DNA of 64,000 bases, taken from Mycobacterium sp. (lineage in GTDB: Bacteria; Actinomycetota; Actinomycetes; Mycobacteriales; Mycobacteriaceae). The notes under the pieces are model-generated. The model was not told the DNA's origin. It saw only the letters and a program-made list of their open reading frames with translations, and searched no databases. The stretch is taken from NCBI GenBank assembly GCA_020438865.1, contig JAGQTU010000015.1:1-64000 (forward strand). Reading direction: 5' to 3'. Below are positions 1 through 8,852 of this stretch, in pieces. Both the position numbers and the translations under genes were made by a program. The number at the start of each line of letters is the position of its first letter. The stretch's first letter is position 1.

Positions 1-636
1 AGAGCCGGCGAGGATGGCCTGGGCAACAACCTGTTGGCGCTGGCGATCGACGCCGCCCGGGCCAACGCCACCGTCGGTGAGATCTCCGACGCCCTGGAAC
101 GGGTCTACGGCAGGCACCAGGCCGAGATCAGAACCATCGCCGGGGTCTACCGCGACGAGGTGGGGAAGGCCCAGAACGTGAGTACCGCAACGAAATTGGT
201 GGAGAAGTTCGCCGAGGCCGACGGGCGCAGGCCGCGCATCCTGGTGGCCAAGATGGGTCAGGATGGCCATGACCGCGGCCAGAAGGTGATCGCGACCGCG
301 TTCGCCGACATCGGCTTCGACGTCGACGTGGGCTCGCTGTTCTCCACCCCGGAGGAGGTCGCGCGGCAGGCCGCCGACAACGACGTGCACGTGGTCGGGG
401 TCTCCTCGCTGGCGGCCGGCCACCTGACCCTGGTTCCCGCGCTGCGCGACGCGCTGGCCGCCGTCGGCCGGCCGGACATCATGATCGTGGTCGGTGGCGT
501 GATCCCGCCCGGCGACTTCGCCGAGCTGTACTCGGCCGGCGCGACCGCCATCTTCCCGCCCGGCACGGTGATCGCCGATGCGGCCGTCGACCTGCTGCAC
601 AAGCTGGCCGAGCGGCTGGGTTACGACCTCTCCTGA
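1..636 (+). CDS. mutB: Methylmalonyl-CoA mutase large subunit, C-terminal part (5' end outside window)
   Basis: The frame is open from base 1 and ends at TGA 634-636, giving the last 211 residues of a longer protein. It shows the C-terminal cobalamin-binding domain: the DxHxxG-type motif in [10 protein letters not shown] near residue 87, followed by [11 protein letters not shown] and [11 protein letters not shown], which line the corrinoid tail pocket. The segment before it ([18 protein letters not shown]) is the end of the mutase barrel region. The enzyme interconverts (R)-methylmalonyl-CoA and succinyl-CoA in the cytosol, a link between propionate metabolism and the methylmalonyl-CoA used for methyl-branched lipids. 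The stop overlaps the meaB start (TGATG), so the two are translationally coupled. In M. tuberculosis a mazEF4 pair lies between these genes; it is absent here. The internal ATG at position 34 is not a real start. Confidence 0.95.
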   Translation, partial: RAGEDGLGNNLLALAIDAARANATVGEISDALERVYGRHQAEIRTIAGVYRDEVGKAQNVSTATKLVEKFAEADGRRPRILVAKMGQDGHDRGQKVIATAFADIGFDVDVGSLFSTPEEVARQAADNDVHVVGVSSLAAGHLTLVPALRDALAAVGRPDIMIVVGGVIPPGDFAELYSAGATAIFPPGTVIADAAVDLLHKLAERLGYDLS

Positions 637-1625
637 TGCCCGGCGACCCCGACATCGCGGCGCTCGCCGAGGCGATCCGCTGCGGTGACCGCGCCGCGTT
701 GCCGCGGGCGATCACGCTGGTGGAGTCGACCCGCCCGGACCATCGCGCCCAGGCCCAGCAGCTGCTACTGGAGCTGATGCCGCATGCGGGGTCGGCGATG
801 CACGTCGGCATCACCGGCGTGCCCGGCGTCGGGAAGTCGACCACCATCGAGGCCCTCGGCATGTACCTGATCGACCGGGGTCACCGGGTCGCGGTGCTGG
901 CCGTCGACCCGTCGTCCACCCGCACCGGGGGGTCGATCCTGGGGGACAAGACCCGGATGGCGCGGCTGGCGGTGAACCCCGACGCCTACATCCGGCCGTC
1001 GCCGACATCGGGAACCCTCGGCGGGGTCGCCAAGGCCACCCGGGAGACCATCGTGCTGCTGGAGGCGGCCGGTTTCGACGTCGTGCTGGTCGAGACGGTG
1101 GGGGTGGGGCAGTCCGAGGTCGCCGTCGCCAACATGGTCGACACTTTCGTCTTCCTCACCCTGGCCCGCACCGGAGATCAGTTGCAGGGCATCAAGAAGG
1201 GTGTGCTCGAGCTCGCCGACATCGTGGTGGTCAACAAGGCCGACGGCGAGCACGCGACCGAGGCCAAGGCCGCCGCCCGCGAGCTGTCCGCCGCGATCCG
1301 GCTGATCTATCCGCGCGAGACGGTGTGGCGGCCGCCGGTCCTGACGATGAGCGCGGTGGAGGGCACCGGGCTCGAGGAGCTGTGGGACACGGTGCTGCGC
1401 CATCGCCGGGTGCTCGTAGACGCCGGCGAGTTCGAGGCGCGCCGCCGCACCCAACAGGTCGATTGGACCTGGTCGATGGTCCGCGACGCCGTGCTGGACC
1501 GGGTGCTCACCCATCCGGCGGTCAAGCGGATGCGGGCCGAGGTGGAACGGCAGGTCCGCGAGGGCGAGTTGACGCCCGCGCTGGCCGCCCAGCAGCTGCT
1601 CGACGCCGCGGAGCAGCGAAGTTAA
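636..1625 (+). CDS. meaB: MeaB/ArgK-family GTPase, methylmalonyl-CoA mutase chaperone
   Basis: The protein has 329 residues, the usual MeaB size. It carries a P-loop GVPGVGKST at residues 61-69, a DPSSTRTGGSILGDKTRM stretch typical of the family, the switch ETVGVGQSE, and the guanine-specificity motif NKAD. MeaB gates cofactor loading and protects or reactivates the B12-dependent methylmalonyl-CoA mutase. This fits its position directly after mutB, with a one-base start/stop overlap at 636. The start ATG at 636-638 is fixed by that overlap. The gene belongs to the conserved chromosomal flank rather than to the glycolipid locus. Confidence 0.95.
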   Translation: MPGDPDIAALAEAIRCGDRAALPRAITLVESTRPDHRAQAQQLLLELMPHAGSAMHVGITGVPGVGKSTTIEALGMYLIDRGHRVAVLAVDPSSTRTGGSILGDKTRMARLAVNPDAYIRPSPTSGTLGGVAKATRETIVLLEAAGFDVVLVETVGVGQSEVAVANMVDTFVFLTLARTGDQLQGIKKGVLELADIVVVNKADGEHATEAKAAARELSAAIRLIYPRETVWRPPVLTMSAVEGTGLEELWDTVLRHRRVLVDAGEFEARRRTQQVDWTWSMVRDAVLDRVLTHPAVKRMRAEVERQVREGELTPALAAQQLLDAAEQRS

Positions 1626-1676
1626 CAGATTGGCAACATTGTCCACGGCGGTGCGTCGGCCGGGTAAATTCGAGCT

Positions 1677-2954
1677 GTGACCCAGGCAACAATCGGTGGC
1701 GAGAGCACCACCCTGCCCCACGGGGTGCAGGGTGCCGCCGACCCGAACTTCGCGTGCGCGCTGCGCAGTTTCGCCAGCCTCTTTCCCCATCCCCGGTTCG
1801 GGGGCGGGGCGCTGGCGGTGTACCTCGACGGCCAGCCCGTCGTCGACGTCTGGACCGGCTGGTCGGACCGCCGCGGCCGGCGGCACTGGTCGGCCGACAC
1901 CGCGCCGATGGTGTTCTCGGCCACCAAGGGGGTGGCGTCCACCGTCATCCACCGGCTGGCCGACCGCGGCCTGATCGACTACGACGCGCCCGTGGCCGAG
2001 TACTGGCGTGAGTTCGGCGCCAACGGTAAGGCCGATATCACCGTCCGGGAGGTGATGCGGCACCGCGCCGGGCTGTCACACCTGCGCGGCGTGCGGAAGC
2101 GTGAACTTCTCGACCACCAGCACATGGAGGAGCGGATCGCGGCCGCACCCGTCGGCAGGCACTTCGGCAAGTCCGCCTACCACGCGATCACTTACGGCTG
2201 GTTGCTGTCCGGCCTGGCCCGCGCGGTCACCGGCAAGGGTATGCGCGACCTGATCCGCATGGAGGTCGCCGAGCCGCTGAACACCGACGGCATCCACCTG
2301 GGCCGCCCGCCGCTCGGCGCGCCGACCACCATCGCCCAGATCATCCACCCGCAGCTGAACATCCCGAACCCCGTCTTCAACGCCGTCGCGCCCAGGATCG
2401 CAGCGCTGGAGGTGTCGGCCGTCTTCGGGTCGATGTACTTCCCCGGCATGAAAGCCGTTGTGCAGGGCGACATTCCGCTGCTGGACAGCGAGCTGCCGTC
2501 GGCCAACGGGGTGGCCACCGCACGCGCCCTGGCCCGGATGTACGGAGCGATCGCCAACGGCGGCGAGATCGACGGTCAGCGCTACCTGTCGGCCGAGTTG
2601 GTGGCGAAACTGACCGGCCGGCGCAACATGCGCCCGGACCGCAACCTGTTGGTTCCGTTGGCCTTCCACCTCGGCTACCACGGCCTGGGCATCCCCGGTG
2701 TGCTACCCGGTTTCGGTCACGTCGGCCTCGGCGGGTCGCTCGGCTGGGCCATCCCGGAGGCCGGATTGTCGTTCGGCTTCGTGCACAACCGGCTGCTCAC
2801 CCCGTTCATCCTGACCGATCAGGCCGGGTTCGTCGCGACCGCGGCCCTGGTCCGCCGCGGCGCCGCCGCCGCCCGCAGGAACGGGTTCCGGCCGGTCAAG
2901 GAGTTCGGGGCGCCGCCGTACGGCGTGCGGCAGGCGGGCGTCGTCGCCGGCTAG
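1677..2954 (+). CDS. lipL: Serine beta-lactamase-fold esterase, LipL-like
   Basis: The 425-residue protein belongs to the class C beta-lactamase/esterase (EstB, Lip) family. The nucleophile motif SxxK is visible as SATK at residues 81-84. The second catalytic Tyr region is SAYHAITYGWLLSGL, and HVGLGGSLGWA near the end stands where the third motif is expected. Such proteins hydrolyse short-chain esters or lipids. Start GTG 1677 follows a 51-base spacer after meaB. M. tuberculosis lipL (Rv1497) also follows meaB (Rv1496), so the symbol rests on family plus order. The stop overlaps the stop of the convergent dehydrogenase gene through a shared CTAG at 2951-2954. The substrate is unknown. Confidence 0.85.
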   Translation: MTQATIGGESTTLPHGVQGAADPNFACALRSFASLFPHPRFGGGALAVYLDGQPVVDVWTGWSDRRGRRHWSADTAPMVFSATKGVASTVIHRLADRGLIDYDAPVAEYWREFGANGKADITVREVMRHRAGLSHLRGVRKRELLDHQHMEERIAAAPVGRHFGKSAYHAITYGWLLSGLARAVTGKGMRDLIRMEVAEPLNTDGIHLGRPPLGAPTTIAQIIHPQLNIPNPVFNAVAPRIAALEVSAVFGSMYFPGMKAVVQGDIPLLDSELPSANGVATARALARMYGAIANGGEIDGQRYLSAELVAKLTGRRNMRPDRNLLVPLAFHLGYHGLGIPGVLPGFGHVGLGGSLGWAIPEAGLSFGFVHNRLLTPFILTDQAGFVATAALVRRGAAAARRNGFRPVKEFGAPPYGVRQAGVVAG

Positions 2955-3808
2955 GAAGCCGCTGCGGTTCGACGCGCCTTGTTGATCGGCGACTGGAATC
3001 TCTCCATCACCTCGATGTAGCGGGTGGGGGTGATCCGACTGAGGAGGTCGAGGAGCCGGGCATCCGTCCCTACGAGGATGCGGGACTTGCCGGCCTCGAC
3101 GCCGCGGTGGATGATCTCCGCGGCCTCGTCGGCCGTTGTCGCCGTGACCGATTCGAACTCGGCGGCCAGTTGTTCACGTGATGGTGCATCAGGCTCTTGG
3201 TCTTGGCGGAATCGCGCGTTGTGGACGATGTTGGTCTTCACGCCGCCGGGATGAACGGAGACCGCGGTCACCCCGCTGCCGCGCAGCTCCTGGCGTAGTG
3301 ATTCGGTGAATCCACGAACCGCGAACTTGGCTGCGCAGTAGGCGCTTTGGTTGCCGATGGCGGCCAGGCCGAAAATGCTGGAGGTGTTGACGATCGCCCC
3401 CTCCCGCTGCTCGACGAGCATCGGTAGGAACGCCCGCGTCCCATTGACCACGCCGTGGAAGTTGATGTCCCACACCCATTGATCGTCAACGGGGTCGGCT
3501 TCGAGTACCGGGCACGCCATCGCGACGCCGGCATTGTTGAAGACCGCGCCGACGACGGTCGGCGACCAGCTCTGCACGTCTTCGGCCCAGGAGCGTTGCG
3601 CGTCGGCATCGCGGACGTCGAGCACCCGCGCCAGCACCGGTCCCGAAATGCTGGCCTCGGTCTCCTTCAACCCCTGCTCGTCGATGTCGGTGATCGCCAC
3701 CGGGCTGCCGTGCGCGGCGAGGCGCTGGGCCAGGCTGCGACCCATTCCGGAGGCGGCGCCGCTCACCACGACGGTGCGGCCGCTGATGGTCCGTTTTGCC
3801 TTGCGCAA
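2951..3808 (-). CDS. Short-chain dehydrogenase/reductase (SDR)
   Basis: This is a classical SDR of 285 residues. It has the NAD(P)-binding motif SGAASGMG near residues 16-23, the NNAG motif, the catalytic Ser in NTSSIFG and the catalytic YxxxK as YCAAK. The DID after the second strand (AITDIDE) suggests NAD(H) rather than NADP(H). The start is TTG at 3806-3808. It is supported by a GAGGAG Shine-Dalgarno sequence about six bases upstream on the minus strand, and no better ATG is available. It is convergent with lipL and overlaps it by four bases. The substrate cannot be told; the mycobacterial lineage includes many SDRs that act on lipids or sterols. Confidence 0.85.
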   Translation of the reverse strand: MRKAKRTISGRTVVVSGAASGMGRSLAQRLAAHGSPVAITDIDEQGLKETEASISGPVLARVLDVRDADAQRSWAEDVQSWSPTVVGAVFNNAGVAMACPVLEADPVDDQWVWDINFHGVVNGTRAFLPMLVEQREGAIVNTSSIFGLAAIGNQSAYCAAKFAVRGFTESLRQELRGSGVTAVSVHPGGVKTNIVHNARFRQDQEPDAPSREQLAAEFESVTATTADEAAEIIHRGVEAGKSRILVGTDARLLDLLSRITPTRYIEVMERFQSPINKARRTAAAS

Positions 3809-4022
3809 CGTTGCTCCTCGTCGGTCGTATGCGGGTACCGGCCAACGGGGTCGCCTTCTGCGCGCCGAGCCGTAAGTCCAGCTGCTTGCAGTGTAAATGA
3901 TGTTAGATGGGGATGCCCGCCGCGCTCGACCGCATGATCGACTGCCCGCCGGTTTGGCGTAGGGCGGGTCCGGTTATGTTTGCTAGATGTCCGGATTGTC
4001 TCAACTGGAGGGAGGCTAGCTC

Positions 4023-4301
4023 ATGAGCTTGATCAACACCACGCTGGCTGCCGCTGTGGTCTCGGGCGGACTTGTGGCGGGAATGCTCGGGCTCGGTGCC
4101 GCGCCCGCGGGCGCGGATCCGGTGCCGCCGCCACCGCCGACCCTGGGTGAGGTGCCGCCGTCCTGGGCGCCGATGAAGCCCGCCGAGTATTGGATCGGTC
4201 ACCCGGTTGTCTGGACCTCGATGTGGGGTGGGCGCTGGGGGGTATGGATCAACGACGGCTTCATCACGCTGTCGGCCAACCCGGTCACCAACGGCGGCTG
4301 A
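4023..4301 (+). CDS. Small exported proline-rich protein, function unknown
   Basis: The 92-residue product starts with a typical Sec signal peptide: a short polar N-terminus, hydrophobic core LAAAVVSGGLVAGMLGLGAA, and likely cleavage after AGA before residue 32. The mature part opens with PVPPPPP and holds a Trp-rich stretch (SWAP, WTSMWGGRWGVW). A strong GGAGGGAGG ribosome-binding site precedes ATG 4023. It is a small cell-envelope or secreted protein of a style common in mycobacteria. I recognise no catalytic motif. Its place just upstream of the mmpS/mmpL operon may be coincidental. Confidence 0.75.
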   Translation: MSLINTTLAAAVVSGGLVAGMLGLGAAPAGADPVPPPPPTLGEVPPSWAPMKPAEYWIGHPVVWTSMWGGRWGVWINDGFITLSANPVTNGG

Positions 4302-4364
4302 GTCGATAACATCATCACCAGACGTCACATCTGCGACACATCTCGGACTCAATTGCGCGCGTAC

Positions 4365-4370
4365 TATAGT
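4365..4370 (+). promoter_or_regulatory. Candidate -10 box upstream of the 4474 gene
   Basis: TATAGT fits the mycobacterial SigA -10 consensus TAnnnT. It lies about 100 bases before ATG 4474 in the 172-base gap after the previous gene. No clear -35 hexamer is seen at 17 bases. Confidence 0.35.
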
Positions 4371-4473
4371 CGGCGCGAGGGGGTCGAGGGGGTTTGCGGC
4401 TCTGGGCGTATCTCGACCGACGAGTGCGCTGTCGGGTCCACCGGGCCGGACGGACTGATGGGGCAGGAGAACG

Positions 4474-4944
4474 ATGACTGGACTGAAGAGTCGGGCGACG
4501 CGGGTGGTGTTCGCCCTGATCGCGGCAAGTTTGGGCCATTTGGCTGCAACTGCTCCGGCCAGCGCTGACGCCACGGACGACTATCCGATCCCGCACCGGA
4601 TCATCATCACGACCTGCGACACCGAGCAGTACCTCGCGGCGGTGCGTGACACCAGCCCGGTGTACTTCGAGCGGTACATGATCGACAAGAGCAACCGCCC
4701 GGCGGACGTGCAGCAGGGTGCGGTGGATCGCATTCACTGGTTCTTCTCGCTCGATTCGGTCGGCAGGCGCCAGTATTCGGAGAACACCGCAACCAACGTC
4801 TACTACGAGCAGATGGCCACCCGCTGGGGCAACTGGGCGAAAATCTTCTTTAACAACAAGGGTGTTGTGGCCAAGGCCACCGATGTCTGCATGAACTATC
4901 CCGCCGGCGACATGTCGGTGTGGGACTGGCCGGTCAGCCGCTGA
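4474..4944 (+). CDS. Exported protein, probably DUF5078 family
   Basis: The 156-residue protein has a cleavable signal peptide ([19 protein letters not shown], cut near residue 32). A compact mature domain contains two Cys (TTCDTEQYL and VCMNYPAG) that could form a disulphide. The mature start, [18 protein letters not shown], and [16 protein letters not shown] match my memory of mycobacterial DUF5078 proteins, which are small exported proteins of unknown role; I could not confirm this by a search. ATG 4474 follows a good AGGAG site at 4464-4468. It is separated from the mmpS/mmpL operon by a long gap, so co-transcription is unlikely. Confidence 0.8.
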   Translation: MTGLKSRATRVVFALIAASLGHLAATAPASADATDDYPIPHRIIITTCDTEQYLAAVRDTSPVYFERYMIDKSNRPADVQQGAVDRIHWFFSLDSVGRRQYSENTATNVYYEQMATRWGNWAKIFFNNKGVVAKATDVCMNYPAGDMSVWDWPVSR

Positions 4945-5521
4945 GCAGATCGCCGATCCTGTTGCTTGAAATGGGCGGGCACCGGCGGAAACGAAACTGC
5001 TCGTGTCGACGAAATGCCACAGAGCAGACGCAGAAAAGATTTCGACACCAATCGGTGGACGGCGGGACGGGGGTTGATTTGCGGCGAATTCACGGCTTTT
5101 CGGCGGATAGTTCCGGCCCTCGGGCTCGTATCCGTGCTGTCGGGGAAGCGTCGGCCTTGCCCCTGCGCAGGACGCTCCGTTCCGCCCCGGACGAGTTTGC
5201 CGGAGACGTTCCAATTTGGATCGCGAGGCCTCGCGATCACTTCAGGCGACTGCCTTCGCTAACGAGCAGCACTAATGTTTGCGGGAGCAACAGCCGTGCG
5301 TCACGTCCCGGTAGATCGGGCGAGCGAGAAGATGCCTCCCAACAGGGCTTACATCCCAATTCATTTATTACGTTCCACCGGGAACCACCCCACCCTGGTC
5401 ATGTGGCATGGTTTACTCTGACTGACGCTCAGATCCGCCCTCCGGGGTCGTTTGGGTTTGCGACCGGAACGCTCATGCCGCAGTATGGTGGCGGTCGCGC
5501 GGATAGCCAAGGAGGCCTACA
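4945..5521 (+). other. Long non-coding region upstream of mmpS4
   Basis: This stretch of almost 580 bases has no convincing gene; short open frames lack coding bias and ribosome-binding sites. It holds a perfect 20-base palindrome at 5219-5238, listed separately, and a strong Shine-Dalgarno AAGGAGG at 5509-5515. It is the natural place for control of the mmpS4-mmpL4 export operon. Confidence 0.6.
5219..5238. promoter_or_regulatory. Perfect 20-bp palindrome, candidate operator
   Basis: GATCGCGAGGCCTCGCGATC equals its own reverse complement. It lies about 280 bases before the mmpS4 start. The size and symmetry suit a dimeric repressor such as a TetR-family protein, but no binding protein can be named. 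Confidence 0.5.
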
Positions 5522-5959
5522 ATCTTTTCGCTCTTGAGACGGTTGTGGATTCCGTTGCTGGTTCTGCTGGTGGTGGCCGTCGGTGCATTCACCGTGTCGC
5601 GCCTGCACACTATTTTCGGCAGTGACAAACGCCCGTCATATGCCGATACACAAAGCGGCGACGCCTCGACAAAGGTCTACAACCCGAAGAAATTGGTCTA
5701 CGAAGTGTTCGGGGCCCCGGGAACTGTGGCGGACATCAGCTACTTCGACGTCGACGGAACGCCCAAGTTCGCCAAGAACGTCACCTTGCCCTGGTCCTTG
5801 GAGAACGACATCAGCAAGGCGACCGCATTCGGCAACCTGATGGCCCAGGGTGACACCGACATGATCGGGTGCCGAATCCTGGTGAACAATGAAGTCAAAG
5901 CAGAGAAGATCTCGAACGAAGTGAACGCCTTCACCTCGTGCACGGTTCAGGCAGCATGA
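5522..5959 (+). CDS. mmpS4: MmpS-family accessory protein of the GPL exporter
   Basis: The protein has about 141-145 residues with one N-terminal membrane segment (LWIPLLVLLVVAVGAFTV). The soluble MmpS domain is typical: VYNPKKLVYEVFGAPGTVADISYFD, a central WSLEN and a late Cys-containing IGCRILVNNE. MmpS proteins act beside MmpL transporters in lipid export. In M. smegmatis MmpS4 assists GPL assembly and export. The start is unusual. The frame has no ATG or GTG between the in-frame TAG at 5504 and the coding region. TTG 5534 is 18 bases from the strong AAGGAGG site, while ATC 5522 is at the ideal six-base spacing and adds FSLL-type residues. I annotate from 5522 as the likelier start. The stop overlaps the mmpL4a start (ATGA, 5956-5959). 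Confidence 0.85.
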   Translation: MFSLLRRLWIPLLVLLVVAVGAFTVSRLHTIFGSDKRPSYADTQSGDASTKVYNPKKLVYEVFGAPGTVADISYFDVDGTPKFAKNVTLPWSLENDISKATAFGNLMAQGDTDMIGCRILVNNEVKAEKISNEVNAFTSCTVQAA

Positions 5960-8844
5960 CCGACACCACCGCCACCACACACCAGGCGCACCGGCCGCGC
6001 ATGGCATCGTTCATCCGTTCATTCGCGCCGCTTATCGTGTTGGGTTGGTTGGCGATCACCGTTGTACTCACCCTGTTCGTGCCGCCACTGGAAGTGGTGG
6101 AGGCGACGCACTCGGTGTCGCTCACTCCGACCGGCGCTCCATCCGTCGAAGCCGCCGGCCGCATGGGGAAGCTCTTCAAGGAGACCAACAACTCCGCGAG
6201 CGTCGGCGTCATCGTTCTGGAGGGCGACAAGCCCCTGGGTGCGGATGCGCACAAGTACTACGACGAGATCATTCAGAAGCTCAAGGCCGATCCGAAGCAC
6301 GTCCAGCACATCCAGGACTTCTGGGGCGATCCCCTGACCGCCGGAGCGGCGCAGAGCCAGGACGGCAAAGCCGTATACGTCCAATTGGACCTGGTGGGCA
6401 CCATGGGTCAGGCCACGGCCAACCAATCGGTGAAAACCGTTCAGGATCTCCTGAACAATACCCCTGCGCCGCCCGGGGTTAAGGCATATCTCACCGGACC
6501 GGCGCCCATCATCGCCGACATGAGCGCCAGCGGTAACCGGACCGTCCTTCTCATCACGGCGGTCAGCGTCGGCGTCATCTTCCTGATGCTGCTCCTGCTC
6601 TATCGCTCGTTCATCACGACGATCATTCTGCTACTGACCGTCGGGATGGAACTGCAGGTGGCCCGAGGGCTGGTGGCGTTGCTCGGCCTGTACGGGATCG
6701 TCGGCCTCACCACCTACGTCGTCAACCTGCTGGTGACGGTCGGGATCGCGGCCGGAACGGATTATGGCATCTTCTTCGTCGGCCGCTACCAGGAGGCGCG
6801 GCAAGCTGGTGAGGACCGGGAGTCTGCCTTCTACACGTCGTACAAGTCGGTCGCGAAGGTGGTGCTGGCGTCCGGCCTGACGATCGCCGGCGCCATCGCG
6901 TGTCTACGGTTCACCCGATTGCCGTACTTCCAGCCACTCGGCGTCCCCGGTGCGGTCGGCGTTTTGGTTGCGGTGGCGGTTGCGCTCACCCTGATTCCGG
7001 CCGCCATCGCCCTGGGCAGTCGTTTCCATTGGTTTGATCCGAGGCGGACGGTCACCACCCACCGGTGGCGGCGGATCGGCACCGCGATTGTCCGGTGGCC
7101 CGTCCCCATCTTCGTCGCGTCCTCGGCGATTATGCTTGTCGGGCTTTTGACGCTGCCGGGATACCGGCCGAGCTACAACGATCAGAAGTTCATTCCCCAG
7201 AACATTCCCGCCAGCAAGGGATACGCCGCGGCGGCAAGGCATTTTCCCGAATCTAAGCTGACCGTCCCCGACATCCTGTTGGTCGAATCCGATCACGATA
7301 TGCGAAATTCTGCGGACTTCCTGATCCTGAACAAGCTCGCGAAGGCGATCTTCGCCGTCCCCGGCATTGCGAATGTCCAGTCGGTGACCAGGCCCGAGGG
7401 CAAGGCCATCGACCACACGTCGGTTCCCTACATGCTGAGCTGGACGCAGGCCAATCAGCAGTTGTTCATGCCGTTCCAGAAGGCGCGCATGCAGGACATG
7501 CTCGACCAGGCCAACGACATGGCCACGATGATCCAATTGATGCGCCATATGCAGGATCTGATGACGCAGATGGTCAACACCACGCACAGCATGGTCGGCA
7601 CCACCCATGAACTCGAGGAATCCGTTGGCGAGGTGCGGGATCACCTCGCGGATTTCGACGATTTCTTCCGGCCGATCCGCAACTACTTGTACTGGGAACC
7701 CCACTGCTACGACATTCCGATCTGCTGGTCGATCAGATCGATCTTTGACGCGCTCGACGGCGTCAATCTGATCACCGAGAAGATGAGGGATCTCGTCAAG
7801 GATCTGGACCAGTTGGACATCATCATGCCGCAGATGCTTCTGCAGCTTCCGCAGATGATTGCGACGCTGGAGAGCACCCGCACGATGATGCTGACCATGC
7901 ATAGCACCATGGGCGGGCTGGTCGATACGCAGATGAACGCGGTCACAAATCCGATGGCGATGGGAAATGCGTTCGACGAGTCCAAGAACGAAGATTCCTT
8001 CTTCATGGCGCAGGACATCATCGATCACAACGCGGCCTTCCAGCAGATCAAGAAGATCTTCATGTCGCCGGACGGCAAAGCCGCGCGCTTCCTCATCACC
8101 CAGAACGTCGACCCTGCGACGCCTACCGGGATCTCGCGAGTGGAGCCGATACAGGATGCGGCTACCGAGGCGCTCAAGGGCACACCACTCGAGAACGCCA
8201 CTGTTTTTCTGGCGGGCACCGCGGCCGCGACCAAGGAACTGGTTGAAGGGTCGAAATATGACCTGCTCATCGCGGGTGTGGCGGCCCTGTGCCTGATCTT
8301 CATCATCATGCTGCTCATGACACGCAGCCTGATCGCGGCGCTGGTCATCGTCGGCACGGTGGCGTTGTCGCTCGGCGCCTCCTTCGGGTTGTCCGTGCTG
8401 GTGTGGCAATACATCCTCGGCATCCAGTTGAACTGGGTGGTGTTGGCCATGTCCGTCATCCTCTTGTTGGCGGTGGGGTCCGATTACAACCTGCTGCTGG
8501 TTTCCCGGATGAAGGAGGAATTGCCCGCTGGCATCAAGACGGGCATCATCCGGGCGATGGGCGGAACCGGCAAGATCGTGACGGCGGCGGGCCTGGTCTT
8601 CGCAGCAACGATGGGCTCCATGGTCGTCAGCGACCTTCTCACCATCGGTCAGTTGGGCACGACGATCGCGCTGGGCCTATTGTTTGACACGCTCGTGGTG
8701 CGTGCGTTCCTGACGCCGTCCATTGCCGCGATACTCGGTCGTTGGTTCTGGTGGCCGCAACACGTGCGCCCCCGCCCCGCCAGCACCATGCTACGGCCCC
8801 TCGGGCCCCGGCCACTGGTGCGCGCCTTGCTGCTGAGGGATTAG
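5956..8844 (+). CDS. mmpL4a: MmpL (RND superfamily) GPL transporter, first copy
   Basis: The 962-residue protein has the MmpL plan: TM1 after the N-terminus, a periplasmic porter domain, TM2-6, a second large periplasmic domain and TM7-12. The proton-relay Asp-Tyr pairs are visible in GTDYGIFF (near residue 266) and GSDYNLLL (near 840). The second periplasmic domain holds a long Met/Leu-rich helical hairpin (about residues 500-660) with the Cys pair CYDIPIC, as in MmpL4-type proteins. The start ATG 5956 overlaps the mmpS4 stop as ATGA; the alternative upstream GTG 5938 is less likely. MmpL4a and MmpL4b are both required for GPL translocation in M. smegmatis and M. abscessus. The symbol rests on that context and the operon order. 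Confidence 0.9.
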   Translation: MTDTTATTHQAHRPRMASFIRSFAPLIVLGWLAITVVLTLFVPPLEVVEATHSVSLTPTGAPSVEAAGRMGKLFKETNNSASVGVIVLEGDKPLGADAHKYYDEIIQKLKADPKHVQHIQDFWGDPLTAGAAQSQDGKAVYVQLDLVGTMGQATANQSVKTVQDLLNNTPAPPGVKAYLTGPAPIIADMSASGNRTVLLITAVSVGVIFLMLLLLYRSFITTIILLLTVGMELQVARGLVALLGLYGIVGLTTYVVNLLVTVGIAAGTDYGIFFVGRYQEARQAGEDRESAFYTSYKSVAKVVLASGLTIAGAIACLRFTRLPYFQPLGVPGAVGVLVAVAVALTLIPAAIALGSRFHWFDPRRTVTTHRWRRIGTAIVRWPVPIFVASSAIMLVGLLTLPGYRPSYNDQKFIPQNIPASKGYAAAARHFPESKLTVPDILLVESDHDMRNSADFLILNKLAKAIFAVPGIANVQSVTRPEGKAIDHTSVPYMLSWTQANQQLFMPFQKARMQDMLDQANDMATMIQLMRHMQDLMTQMVNTTHSMVGTTHELEESVGEVRDHLADFDDFFRPIRNYLYWEPHCYDIPICWSIRSIFDALDGVNLITEKMRDLVKDLDQLDIIMPQMLLQLPQMIATLESTRTMMLTMHSTMGGLVDTQMNAVTNPMAMGNAFDESKNEDSFFMAQDIIDHNAAFQQIKKIFMSPDGKAARFLITQNVDPATPTGISRVEPIQDAATEALKGTPLENATVFLAGTAAATKELVEGSKYDLLIAGVAALCLIFIIMLLMTRSLIAALVIVGTVALSLGASFGLSVLVWQYILGIQLNWVVLAMSVILLLAVGSDYNLLLVSRMKEELPAGIKTGIIRAMGGTGKIVTAAGLVFAATMGSMVVSDLLTIGQLGTTIALGLLFDTLVVRAFLTPSIAAILGRWFWWPQHVRPRPASTMLRPLGPRPLVRALLLRD

Positions 8845-8852
8845 CGGCGCCG

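Noticed and set aside
765..2063. A 432-codon open frame on the minus strand over meaB and lipL
   Set aside because: It is the antisense shadow of two real genes in very GC-rich DNA, with low-complexity His/Gly/Arg/Asp composition and no family features.
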